A stretch of 64,000 nucleotides of DNA from Chrysaora quinquecirrha (lineage: Eukaryota > Cnidaria > Scyphozoa > Semaeostomeae > Pelagiidae). Made by a program: the position numbers and the translations under genes. Under the pieces are notes generated by a model that was given only the letters and a program-made list of their open reading frames with translations, was not told the DNA's origin and did not search any database. Numbering within the stretch: the stretch's first letter is position 1; every line of letters starts with the position of its first letter. Below, piece by piece: positions 44,159-56,152 of the stretch. The DNA is taken from positions 688,704 through 752,703 of the forward strand of contig JACTAT010000048.1 of NCBI GenBank assembly GCA_014526335.1, written 5' to 3'.

Positions 44159-45904
44159 TTATGTAGGGTCCAAGTTAACTAAAACCATAGCAAGTCTCAA
44201 TAGTTCAAAGTGTTCCTTTGACATCGGTTTGGTTAATAGATCAGCGACCATATCCTTTGTTTCGCAGTACTGTATTGTAATGAATTTGTTTTGTACAGCT
44301 TCACGTACATAGTGATATCGAATGTCGATATACTTTGTTCTGGAATGAGCCACAGGATTTTCACTCATAGCAATCGCTGATTGGTTATCTTCAAATAGTA
44401 CAGTTGGTTCCAATGAGGTGGAGTCAAGATCTCCTATCAAGCTCCTAAGCGAGACTGCTTCTTGAGCGGCAGTGCATCAGGCCACATATTCAGCTTCGGA
44501 TGTCGACAAGGCGACTATTTGTTGTTTTTTGCTGAGCCAACTGATTGCTGCACCTGTCATCAAAAAGACATTGCCTGTTGTAGAATGTCTGTCATCCAGG
44601 TCTCCAGCCCAATCTGCATCAGAGAAGCACTTCATCGACTTATCATTCGCTTTTTCATATTTTAATCCTGTATCCAATGTTCCCTTTAGGTAACGAAAAA
44701 TACTTTTTACTGCTGTCAAGTGTGCTTCAGTTGGATTTGCACAGTACTTTGATACAGCTCCCATTGCATACGCGATGTCAGGTCGAGTTGCAATAGCAGT
44801 GTAAAGTAGACTTCCAACCATAGACTGATACCCGATTTGATCTACTGCTTTACATTTTCCATCATCTCTTTTAAGTTTAACGTTAGTATCTGCTGGTGTT
44901 GGTATAGTTTTAGCATCCCTTAATCCATACTTATTCAGCATATTTAGGATATACTGTTTTTGATGCAGCCATAAGCATTTCTTATTTTTGTCTTGCAGGA
45001 TAGTTACTCCAAGGCAGTAATGAAGTTCTCCCATATCTTTCATTTTGAACTGACAAGATAAGCTTTTCTTGAGGTCTTCCATTTCTGTTAGAGTTTTTGT
45101 GACAAGAACCATGTCATCCACATATACTGCGATAATAGATAATGTGTCAGCAAGTCTAACGTATACACATGGATCTGATCCACTCTGCCTGAATCCAATC
45201 GACTCCATGTGAGCTTTAAATGCCAAGTTCCAGCATCGAGGCGACTGTTTTAGTCCGTAAAGAGACTTGTTCAATTTACATACAAGGTTTTCATGACCTT
45301 TCTTTACAAAGCCTTCTGGCTGTTGCATGTAGATTTCTTCATCTAACTTACCATTTAGAAATGCTGTTACCACGTCCATTTGATGGATAAGCATGTCGTT
45401 TTGGACTGCAAATGCAAGTAGTGCTCTGATTGAGGAGAATCTCACAACTGGTGAAAATGTCTCGTCGTAATCGATTTTATATTCTTGTGCATATCCTTTG
45501 GCTACGAGACGTCCTTTGAATCTTTCGACCCTTCCATCGTTTCCGTGTTTTACTTTGAAAACCCATTTGCATCCGATTGTGTTGCGTCCAGGTGGTAATT
45601 CCGTAAGTGTCCAAGTTTCATTTTCTATTAATGATTCATATTCAGACTCAGCTGCAGCTTTCTATTTTTCAGCATATTTGCTGTGTAAGGCGTCTTTCAA
45701 TGTCTTTAGTTCTTCGATCTCAGTTACATAGCAGACATAATGATCAATATTGCTTTCTGCAACTGTTTTCTCCGCATATTCATCGATGCCATATCTGACT
45801 GGTGGTCGATGTGGTTGTTCTGACTGTCGAGTCCTTTCTGACCGGACAGTTTCAGTCGATTCACTATCAGACGAGTTTAATTGTATTTGCAGTGTGTCAT
45901 TAGG
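44159..45904 (-). pseudogene. Copia reverse transcriptase and RNase H
   Basis: RT_Copia motifs: NTIGCKWVFKVK, KGYAQEYKIDYDETFSPV, MDVVTAFLNGKL, SLYGLKQSPRCW and the catalytic VYVDDMVLV. RNase H follows, with CFSDADWAGD, LSTSEAEYVA and EDNQSAIAMS. In-frame stops near 45666 (TAG) and 44475 (TGA) break it. It would make the element's cDNA. Confidence 0.9.
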
Positions 45905-47370
45905 CTATGTTACTTCTTCAGTTTTGGTGTCCCTTTTTCCAAAATCTGTTTCATTGAATTCTACGTCTCTTCGTACGACAATTTTTCTTGTTTCCTCGTC
46001 AAACAGCCTGTACCCTTTTGAGTGTCTGTCATAACCAGCAAAGCGAAACTTATTTGCTTTCTTGTCCAGTTTGCGACGTTCAGCTTCTGGTATATGCGCG
46101 TAAGCCATGCATCCGAATACTTTCATGTGCTTTATATTCGGTATTCTTCCATACCATTTTTCATAAGGTGTTATGTCTTTAAGTGCTGATGTTGGTGTGC
46201 GATTGTTTATGTATGCTGATGTAGCTACGGCTTCTGCCCAATGCATGTTTGGGAGATCGGCATGAGAGAGCATTGAGCGTGCTGATTCCATTAGGGTTCG
46301 GTTCATTCTCTCAGCTACACCATTTTGTTGGGGTGTATAAGCAACCGTCAGCTCATGGCGTATTCCTTTATCTTTGAGTAATTCCTCGAATTCTTTCGAC
46401 AAATACTCGCCACCATTGTCTGTTCTAAGTGTTCCGATTCTCTCTTTAGCTTCGTTTGTAACAAGAGCATTGAATTCTTTGAACTTATCCAACACCTCTG
46501 ACTTATTTCTGATGAAATAAACTGCACAGCAGCGACTGAAGTCATCGATAAATGTAACGAAATATCTCTTTCTGCCAATCGATTCAGTCTGCATGGGGCC
46601 ACACACATCGCTATATACTAGCTGAAGTTTTCTGGTTGAGCGTATTTCTCCCACTGGCTTGAATGGTCTGCGACACATTTTGCCCTCGACGCATCCTTCA
46701 CAGAACGAAAGCGTTTCCGTTCTAGGAATTCTTATACCAGTGACAGTGTTCTTTCTTGAAATATCTCTCAACGCTTGTTTGTTTACATGACCCAATCGCT
46801 GGTGCCACAAGTCAAGTTCATTGCTGTGCTCTAGTGTCAGTGTTGCATGCTCTAATGGAGCGGGTCTACAGTCCAAATGATAGAGTTTGTCTGTTAGTGA
46901 TCCCATACCATGCAGATTTCCCTTTTTATCACGAATCCAACACCGTGAGCGACCAAAACGTATAGTGTGTCCTTTCTCCGTTGCTGCTCGAACAGAGTAC
47001 AGATTGCACGAGAGTTTGGGTACATACAGTACATTGTATAGCAATGCTGGCTTCGAATCGCTTATTCGAAATGTCGTAGTCAAGCATACATTTCCAATAC
47101 CGATAGCTTCTACTGTTCTTGCATCGCCTAGTGCGACCATTTCTGGTTTTTTGAATTCCCAGTAATCCTTGAACAGACTTCTTTCCGGAGTCATGTGCTT
47201 TGATGCTCCAGAATCGACAAGCCATTTTTCCATTTGCTTGCCTTCAGCTGAACTCTCTGTTGCAGCTACAAGCAATTCTGGTGATTCCGACCCACTGTCT
47301 TTCTCTTCAGCTGTCTTTGCTTTATGTTTCTCAAACTTGCTCTTTTTCGGACAGCTACGACGTATGTGCC
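45905..47370 (-). pseudogene. Copia protease and integrase
   Basis: The protease active site is VDSGASKHMT (near 47215). A GAG-pre-integrase zinc region follows (LWHQRLGHVNKQAL, CEGCVEGKM). The integrase core has VYSDVCGPM, RTDNGGEY and GVAERMNRTL, giving the DDE triad. It ends at a TAG at 45905, beyond which the same frame continues, so the stop is an inactivating mutation within the polyprotein. Confidence 0.9.
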
Positions 47371-47378
47371 CTGCTTCC

Positions 47379-48448
47379 AGGGCATTTTTTAAGGATTGTT
47401 AACTAGTGGGGCAAACTTGTGAAAAGGGGCCCAAAAATGGCGGTATTCAAAAGAATGCATAGATTCTAAACAACAATACAAATAGGTCTGTAATTATAAC
47501 GTTGTTATTATAGTATAGGTATCAAGTTTGTATTGAAAATCTTTTTTAACAAAGTCCTGTTTCTTGTACAGCTCTAGGGGCCGTCTGACAGTAGTTTTCA
47601 AGGGGGGAGGGGTGACCGTCTCCATTTGCCGACTAAACAAATTCAAAGTAAAAACATCTTTTTTTCCCATCAAATGGGCGTAGGAGGGTACTTAAATTTT
47701 GATGGTCACGAGTAAAAAGGGAGCACTGCAGTAAAGCGTGCGCCGAATGTGCACCCTATTTGGGGGTCCGGGGGCATGCCATGCTCCCCGAAAAATTTTG
47801 AAGAACACTGAAGCTAGAATCGCTCTAATGGCCCTTTCCGAATTCTTATAATGCTATTTTCTTGGAACTTAATGGTGGAGTTTGTACAAAATTCTTATGG
47901 TCTTTGAGCGGTACAAAACTTCAAAGTTGTAATAAAGAGCCTAACATCTTTGATCATCTGCATTCTTTACGAATCCAAAAGAGCGACTAAAGTTATTGCT
48001 TGCTAAAGAGCCTAATTGAGACTGCATTGCATTCAATGAAAAGATCTCATGATTTGTTTCTTTGGGGCATAGTGGCTGGAGAAACGTAAGACATTGTCAG
48101 AAAATGGAGAAAATACGGTATATTCCCATATTCCCAAAAATTTTGATTATATAACTTCAATCTGTGGCATCGAAATCAATTGTCTTATACTTCGTAAATG
48201 CTTCGTATTCTTCACATATAGAGTTAGTTAAGCAACCAAGCAACAAGCAAGCAAAATCGTCAGTACATATTCAACGCCCATTTAACACATGGTCCACAAA
48301 GAATTATTCTTTGGTGTTTAAGATCATTTCAGTCAAAATAGGGGCCCATGTTTTGGGGCAAAAAGGCTGTTTTTTTCTCCACTACTGGGGCACGAAGAGG
48401 GGCCTACTGGGGCAATTGCCCCAAAAAACCCCCTTACAAAATGCCCTG
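47379..48448. mobile_element. hAT-like non-autonomous element inside Copia
   Basis: 1070 bp with ends CAGGGCATTTT and inverse, and a perfect 8-bp duplication CCTGCTTC (47371-47378, 48449-48456). Removal rebuilds the Copia zinc knuckle. An 8-bp duplication plus CAGGG ends is typical of hAT. There is no transposase frame. G/C-rich palindromes such as GGGGCAATTGCCCC lie next to the right end. Confidence 0.85.
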
Positions 48449-49119
48449 CCTGCTTCACCACAACCATAACAGATCGTTTGTTTTCGTTGGTTGAATTTCT
48501 TGGCCTTTGGTGTGCTTACCAAAGCAGAGGCTCCAGAAATAGCAGGCGTGGAACTAGACTGTTTCTTTTCCTCGTTGATAAGAGCTTGCTGCACGATGTC
48601 CAATTTGACGTCATCCACCCTGGCTTCTAAGGCTGTCACGCGTGTTGAGTAACTTGGTGGCAAACTTCCAAGAAGCGTAACTACTTGGTCTTCCTCTGAA
48701 ATTGGAGCTCCTATCGCTGAAAGTTTGTCTGTTATTTCTTTCATTTCCTTCAGGTGCTGTTGCATCGGTGTATTTTCTTTCATCTGAGTTCGAAAATACT
48801 TTTTCTTGAGAAAGAGTTTATTTGCTAGAGTTTCTCTTTCGAAATGACCTTTTAGCGTGTCCCAAGCTTCCTTTGGAGTATTGCACGAAGTAATCAAATA
48901 CAACTGTGACGAAGCTATAGCTAGGACAATATGTGCCAAGGACTTCTCTAATTTTTGACTGAATTCCGCTTCACGTTGTTGGGACGATTGCGGTGGTAAA
49001 ACTTCACTACCTTCCACAACTCCCCATAGGCCTTTCGCCAATAACAAATGACGCATTTGAAATTTCCAAGTACTCCAATTCGTACCGTCAAGGTTCTCGA
49101 CTGACCATTTCTCTTCCAT
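48449..49119 (-). pseudogene. Copia Gag, 3' end split by hAT element
   Basis: I start at the ATG at 49119 (MEEKWSVENLDGTNWSTWKF), where the Copia Gag core begins; the open frame extends upstream without conserved sequence. UBN2-type Gag helices follow (EAWDTLKGHFERETLANKLF, LLGSLPPSYSTRV). The C-terminal zinc knuckle CYGCGEAG is cut by the hAT element, and its second half (HIRRSC) lies beyond it near 47370. Confidence 0.87.
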
Positions 49120-49258
49120 TTTCGTTGAAATATACCAATAATATTCAACGAAGAAAAATAAACTACGATATCCTTGAAGCACAACTTATTTCAAAACTTT
49201 CGACTTCTGTAAAAGCCTATTTTGAACACTTGTTCACAATTGCGTTGGGCCCATAACC

Positions 49259-49418
49259 TGTTATAAATTTGGTGTTTTCCACACACCGTCAATTACCAGA
49301 ATGATTAAATGTTAATTATACTTGCCTTTTACCACTACGCAGCAGATGCAGTTGCCAATTTGCAACTTAAGATAAACAGCTCATTATTAGCTATTATGCA
49401 AAGTTTAGACATTCCACA
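49259..49418 (-). repeat. Copia 5' LTR
   Basis: 160 bp, TG...CA ends. Immediately downstream on the minus strand is GGTTATGGGCCCAACGC, a Copia-type primer-binding region. Confidence 0.9.
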
Positions 49419-50280
49419 GACACTGTATACATTATCCAACATCAAAGCCATACGCCCGAGACTCTATTCTTTCTTCTGTAACACACATCTCCATCTCTTC
49501 TGCAAAACTCTCATTCACATCATTACATAACCTCGTACTGAATTCAAGGTGGAAGGAGTCGACCTCCATCATGCTGACGCAGGAATCATCAAAGCTCATG
49601 TTATTCAGAAATTCGTGGTTGGAGTCTTCAGAAGAAGGTGATAAACATCCACTGTCGGTTTTTATTCCTAAGAGAAAAATCAGAAAGGTTGAGTTACTCT
49701 TTATGGCGCATGTAAAGAAAAAATCATTAACAAGGGTTTGTCAAAACTACACCCAGGAAAGTCAGAACAACATAAATTCGACGAGTGGTAGTTTTGACTC
49801 CTCATGCAAGCCTGATACATTTAGGTCGCCCATGAACTATCAAGCTATCAAACACTCTGAGCATTAGGCCATCCAATGCATTTTTCATGTAGATGGTGGT
49901 TGCTATTTTTTAAGGCTTTAGATGCTGTTTGCGAAAAATGGGACTTTTGTAATGAGTCAAGGTCTATCAGAACCGCTTTGTGAGTTTATTTGAATCAAAG
50001 AGCTGTCAATTCCGATATTTTAGAATACGCTTGTGATAAGGTTCAATTGGAAGGAGCTGACGTATCAAATAGTGCCATTCAGTGATACAGAATTGTTGAC
50101 TGCACTGTGGTGGCTTTAGTTTTGCATGTCTGAAAATATTGGGATTTCGTTTGATGAGTACATCTACTTACTATTATCAGTGGACATGATAGAAATATGC
50201 AGTTCATCATCAGAATCATCTGTAAGGTCTGGAAACCAGCAGGAATCATCTGATTCGCTTGGAGTTTTCCAGGAAGGAAA

Positions 50281-50660
50281 TTGAGAATTATTATGTTTAT
50301 TATTTTCATCATCATTATCTTTTTAAATATCAACATTATTTTTATCATCATCCTCATCCTCATCATCGTCATCGTCATCATCATCATCACCATCATTATC
50401 ATAATTATTATCATCATCATGTCGTCTTTATATTCATCACAATTATTATCATCATTATTATTACCCAATCATTATCATAATCTCAATCATCATCTTGATC
50501 ATCTTCTTGTCATCATCATAATCATCATCATAATTTTCATTATCGTAATCACCATCATCACAACCATCATACTAACAATAATCACCCTTGTAATCATCAT
50601 AAACATTATCATCATCATGATAATAAACATCGTCTTTATTATCATCATAGCAAAAATTAA
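50281..50660 (+). repeat. ATC microsatellite, copy II
   Basis: Imperfect ATC/ATT run in the intron between exons 2 and 3. Confidence 0.85.
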
Positions 50661-50989
50661 GTGAAATAGAGGAACATCAGAATTGCTGACATTACCTCTT
50701 TTTGGTTACATTGCTTTCCGGACTCTCTTCATTTGAATCTAAATCTGATTCAAAATCAGGCTCAGAGTCACTGAAATCCTCGTAAAGTTGATCATTTGCA
50801 ACATGGTTTGCCGCTGCGATGTTTCCAGATGGTTGTTCAATGCTTGGACCGGGCTGATTTGCATAGCTCAAAGGAGCACATGCTTCACTTTCTTTATCAG
50901 ATTCATGTTCGATATCATTTAGGATTTCTTCTGATGAATCGGAGTCGTCTGACTCTACTTCTAGTTGAGTTAGGATATCGCTGTAAGAA

Positions 50990-52318
50990 GAAAATTATAC
51001 ATACTATTATAATTCATATATTCGTTACTCGTATGGCATTGTCATACGTCTTACACTAATTTCAAGATGCTGTGGCCTATCATGCATGATCATTTTGTTT
51101 GTTTATTGCTATTTCTTCCCCGAAAAAGATCTTTCTGGTTAACACCTTTTCGAATGTTTCGCTGCCCATTGGCAGCCTCGATCATGGAGTTAATCAATCG
51201 AAACATTGTCGCATTATATCTCTTTGTTTTTAGTAGGAATCAATCTCTGGGAATATTCGAGTTCTACCACTCCTCCTTAGCATCCAGTCTTTGATTCTCG
51301 GCATTGTGTATTGCAACAAGTACGAGTTGATCTAGCGTTATAGTTACCAATAGGAAAGGCTAATGTTTGTCCTTCAATCTGTTTCTTGACAAATCTAGCA
51401 GACTTTCAGATGTATATTTATTCTTAGGGCATATAACAGTAACAATTATAAATGAAATCGAACCTTAACTCAGACATCCATCCAAGATGATCATCGGTAT
51501 TGCACTCTGTGATACACATTTCTATATTTTAGTAAATCGATTTCTCTTGCTTCTCTAATTTCTCCCTTTGATAAGAAAATATCATCTGAGAAAAATTCAA
51601 AATTCCTGCAGTTATATAGATAATACGTTGAATTTTGATTGTTACGTCATTTTGATTTCTTTTTAGCCTCTTTTGCTGATTGTGGCGTCATGTTGATTAC
51701 CTAACTTCTTTTTATTAATTGTGACGTCACGCTAAATGTTTGTGAACGCGTGATTTTTTCTTGCTTGTTATTCTTTTATTACTGACACATTTTCTTATAT
51801 AAGCACCTTTAGTTTTGCTAAGCCTCAATATTCTTAAAAAATTTCAATTTTCAGGCCCGTCGGAAGCGGCTTGCTGGGGTCCCTAATAAATCATTTGATC
51901 ACAAATAAATCATAATAAAAGATCATTTGTAATGTACGTTGGCATATTGCTTTTTCCAGAACAAGCAGAAAATAATACATTTTATTTTAAGTAAATAGAA
52001 TATCATAAAATAACCTCATGTCTGTTATATTTACAATTCAATACGAAAGTGATGAAAACTAGTTACTATCATTTATAATTTACTCGGTGTTAAGATCTTT
52101 GAATGCCCCTATTTTATACTTTTCATTATCTATGGTATTTGATATACCCATTATATCTGTCTGAACTCTATGTTTCATAGGAGAGTTCCCCTGCCTTGTT
52201 TATTCTCACTGTTTTCATTAGTCGTATTTTTCTCCATTTCCCCTCTTTTACCGGGGGCACTTTCAGTTTTTCGTACCTTTGATTGAAGCCAATATTGAGA
52301 AGCTTATCTTCACGGTTC
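50990..52318. other. Array spacer between copies II and III
   Basis: Non-coding and homologous to the other spacers, but about 0.3 kb shorter because of a deletion at about 51085 that removes most of exon 1 of copy II. Confidence 0.6.
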
Positions 52319-54780
52319 TCATTCTTCTCGTCTACGCTTGCTTCCCGCCTTTGGCACATAACATGCCGTGTCATCTTGGTATTCCCGTCTCCTTTTATTC
52401 GATCTTGCCATAAATGTTGGTAAATTGCTTTTGTCGTCAATCTGTACGGTGCAAGATGGAGAATTTCTCTTCTTGTTGCCTGTGATCTCGAAGTCATCAC
52501 TTGGCATTGCAGAGGCTTTTGTCTTATCAGAAGTACAGCCTTGAAGTTGTGTACAACAATCCAGGCTCTGTTCTGTATGATTATCTGTCTCGAGCTCTGA
52601 CAGTTGAACAACGACTCTCTTGTCACTGTTTTCTCTATTGAAGTTAGATATACAAGCTTCTGTAACTTCACTGCTACCATCTGCGAGTTTATTATCGACT
52701 TCAGCTTCAGACTGGATGACGACCTCGTCTATATCCATAGCCAGTGGCGTTTCAAGCTCACGGAAAATGTTTGTATTGTGTAGCCAAACATGTCGAGCTT
52801 GATTATATCCAAAGCCATTATGACTTTGGATCTCGTAGCCTATATCCATCATAGAATCTTCAACGTGGACTTCACTTGTGGATAGCATCTCATTGTCAAA
52901 GAGTCCAAATGCAAAGTTCCGTGGAACAGTTTGAAACTGACATTGCATACATTTTCCAACATTAAAGCCATACGCCCGACACTCTATTCTTTCTTCTGTA
53001 ACACATATCTCCATCTCTTCTGCAAAACTCTCATTCATATCATAACATAACCTCGCACTGATTTCAAGGTGGAAAGAGTCGACCTCCATCATGCTGACGC
53101 AGGAATCATCAAGGCTCATCTTATTCAGAAATTCGCGGCTCGAGTCTTCAGAAGAACGTGGCAAACATCCACTGTCGGCTTTTATTCCTAAGAGAAAATC
53201 AGAAAAGTTGAGTTACTTTTTATGGCGCATGTAACGAAAGAATCATTAACATGGCTTTGTCAAAACTACACCAAGGAAGTTCAGAACAACAAAAATTCCA
53301 CGAGTGGTAGTTTTGACTCCTTAGGCAAGTCTGATACAGATAGGTCGCCCATGGACTCTCAAGCTATCAAAGACTCTGAGCATTAGGCCATCCAATGCAT
53401 TTTTCATGTAGATGGTGGTCGCTATTTTTTAAGGCTGTCGGTGCTGTTTGCGAAAATTGGGACTTCTGTAATGAGTCTAGGTCTATCAAAACCGTTTTGT
53501 GAATTTATTTGAATCAAAGAACTGTCAATTCCGATATTATAGAATACGCTTGTGATAAGGTTCATTTGAAAGGAGTTGCTGACGTATCAAATAGTGCCAT
53601 TCAGTGATACAGAATTGTTGACTGCACTGTGGTGGCTTTAGTTTTTTCATGTCTGAAAATATTGGGATTTCGTTTGATGAGTGCATCTACTTACTATTAT
53701 CAGTGGACATGATAGAAATATGCAGTTCATCATCAGAATCATCTGTGAGGTCTGGAAACCAGCAGGAATCTTCTGATTCGCTTGGAGCTTTCCTGGAAGG
53801 AAATTGGGAATTATTATGATTATTATTCTCATCATCATTATCTTTTTAATTATCAACATTATCTTTATCATCATCATCATTATCATCATCATAAACATTA
53901 TCAGTATCGCAATTATCATCATCCTCATCCTCATCATCGTCAGCATCATCATCACCATCATTGTCATAATTATTATCATCATCATGTCGTCATCATATTC
54001 ATCATAAGCATTGTCATCATTATTAGCACCCTATCTTTCTCATCATCTCAATCATCATATTCATCATTTTCCTGTCATCATCATAATCATTATCATAATC
54101 TTCATTATCGTAATCACTATCTATCATCACAACCACCATACAAACCATAATCACCCTTGTAATCATCATATACATTATCATCATCGTGATAATAAAATCA
54201 TCTTTATTTTCATTATCGCAAAAATTAAGTGAAATAGGGGTACATCAGAATTGCTGACATTACCTCTTTTCGGTTACATTGCTTTCGGGATTCTCTTCAT
54301 TTGAGTCTAAATGTGATTCAAAATCAGGCTCAGAGTCACTGAAATCCTCGTAAAGTTGATCATTTGCAACATGGTTTGCCGCTGCGATGTTCCCAGATGG
54401 TTGTTCAATGCTTGGACCGGGCTGATTTGCATAGTTCAAAGGAGCACATGCTTCACTTTCTTTATCAGATTCATGTTCGATATCATTTAGGATTTCTTCT
54501 GATGAACCGGAGTCGTCTGACTCTACTTCTAGTTGAGTTAGGATATCGCTGTAAGAAGAAAATTATACATACTATTATAATTCATATATTCGTTACTCGT
54601 ATGGCATTGTCATACGTCTTACACTAATTTCAAGATGCTGTGGCCTATCAAGCATGGTTGTGGTCTCAGTAGATCAGCGATATCGGGGAGCCCCAGCCAC
54701 GGTAGCATCACAGCCAGGGTCAAGGTATCGCTAGTTCTATGTACTTTTTGGATCCTAGAGGCTGGTGCTATGTACACCAT
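52319..54780 (-). CDS. Array gene copy III, unknown acidic/basic protein
   Basis: Exons: 54780-54623, 54548-54264, 53792-53695 and 53187-52319, all with GT/AG borders and matching phases. The product is about 470 residues. Exon 1 is hydrophobic/basic (LTLAVMLPWLGLPDIADLLR); exon 2 is acidic and Ser-rich (QLEVESDDSGSSEEILND); exon 3 has EDSCWFPDLTDDSDDELHI. Exon 4 has a Met/Asp-rich stretch, a CRAYGFNVGKCMQC motif and an Arg/Lys-rich end (SNKRRREY, AGSKRRREE) like nuclear-localisation signals. No family recognised. Exon 1 and its ATG (54780) are the least certain part. Intact frames in several copies argue for past selection. Confidence 0.6.
53810..54230 (+). repeat. ATC microsatellite, copy III
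   Basis: Intron microsatellite between exons 2 and 3. Its Met/Ile- and His-rich frames on both strands are artefacts. Confidence 0.85.
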
Positions 54781-54839
54781 TTCACCTTCACCCTTTACTA
54801 ATGAGTTTGCTAAGAAACAACAACTGTGAGCTCAAATTT

Positions 54840-56152
54840 ATTAATACTGCATCAAGTTTCAGTACTTTGTTCGGAAATATAGTGTGTCGTTTTCGTTGAT
54901 TTTTACAATATCAAGGACACTGCATGATCATTTTATTTGTTTATTGCTATTTCTTCCCGGAAAGTATCTTTCTGGTTAACCACTTTTCGAATGTTTCGCT
55001 GCCCATTGGCAGCCTCGATCATGGAGTTAATCAATAGAAACATTGTCGCATTATATCTCTTTGTTTTTAGTAGGAATCAATCTCTGGGAATATTCGAGTT
55101 CTACCACTCCTCTTAGCATCCAGTCTTTGATTCTCGGCATTGTGTATTGCAACAAGTACGAGTTGATCTAGCGTTATAGTTACCAATAGGAAAGGCTAAT
55201 GTTTGTCCTTCAATCTGTTTCTTGACAAATCTAGCAGACTTTCAGATGTATATTTATTCTTAGGGCATATAACAGTAACAATTATAAATGAAATCGAACC
55301 TTAACTCAGACATCCATCCAAGATGATCATCGGTATTGCACTCTGTGATACACATTTCTATATTTTAGTAAATCGATTTCTCTTGCTTCTCTAATTTCTC
55401 CTTTGATAAGAAAATATCATCTGAGAAAAATTCAAAATTCCTGCAGTTATATAGATAATACGTTGAATTTTGATTGTTACGTCATTTTGATTTCTTTTAG
55501 CCTCTTTTGCTGATTGTGGCGTCATGTTGATTACCTAACTTCTTTTTATTAATTGTGACGTCACGCTAAATGTTTGTGAACGCGTGATTTTTTCTTGCTT
55601 GTTATTCTTTTATTACTGACACATTTTCTTATATAAGCACCTTTAGTTTTGCTAAGCCTCAATATTCTTAAAAAATTTCAATTTTCAGGCCCGTCGGAAG
55701 CGGCTTGCTGGGGTCCCTAATAAATCATTTGATCACAAATAAATCATAATAAAAGATCATTTGTAATGTACGTTGGCATATTGCTTTTTCCAGAACAAGC
55801 AGAAAATAATACATTTTATTTTAAGTAAATAGAATATCATAAAATAACCTCATGTCTGTTATATTTACAATTCAATACGAAAGTGATGAAAACTAGTTAC
55901 TATCATTTATAATTTACTCGGTGTTAAGATCTTTGAATGCCCCTATTTTATACTTTTCATTATCTATGGTATTTGATATACCCATTATATCTGTCTGAAC
56001 TCTATGTTTCATAGGAGAGTTCCCCTGCCTTGTTTATTCTCACTGTTTTCATTAGTCGTATTTTTCTCCATTTCCCCTCTTTTACCGGGGGCACTTTCAG
56101 TTTTTTGTACCTTTGATTGAAGCCAATATTGAGAAGCTTATCTTCACGGTTC
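54840..56152. other. Array spacer between copies III and IV
   Basis: About 1.3 kb of non-coding sequence conserved between units. Presumably it holds the promoter of copy III and the 3' end of copy IV. A polyadenylation-type AATAAA on the minus strand lies near 55815. Confidence 0.55.

Larger units (their letters stand above)
43980..49418 (-). mobile_element. Ty1/Copia LTR retrotransposon in array copy II
   Basis: A 5439-bp element on the minus strand with 160-bp LTRs at both ends and a perfect 5-bp duplication GACAC (43975-43979, 49419-49423). LTRs differ at roughly five positions (about 3 percent by eye). Gag, protease, integrase, RT and RNase H are in Copia order (integrase before RT). 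It contains a 1070-bp hAT-like insertion, and stop codons make it inactive. Confidence 0.93.
43355..50980 (-). pseudogene. Array gene copy II, split by Copia
   Basis: Exon 2 (50980-50696) is intact in frame. Exon 3 (near 50270-50172) has lost its acceptor: TTCCAG in other copies is TTCCTG here. Exon 4 is split into 49667-49424 and 43979-43355 by a Copia element with a GACAC duplication, and carries an in-frame TAA near 43638. Most of exon 1 is removed by a spacer deletion near 51085. Four separate lesions make this copy clearly dead. Confidence 0.8.

Noticed and set aside
50079..50664. Long Met/Ile/His-rich reading frames on both strands
   Set aside because: They run through ATC microsatellites that lack stops in several frames; the same happens at 41205-41535, 53647-54232 and 57482-58060.
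52168..52680. Second open frame overlapping the last exon of array genes
   Set aside because: It is on the same strand in another frame, lacks a splice link to upstream exons and is a shadow of the phase-consistent frame.
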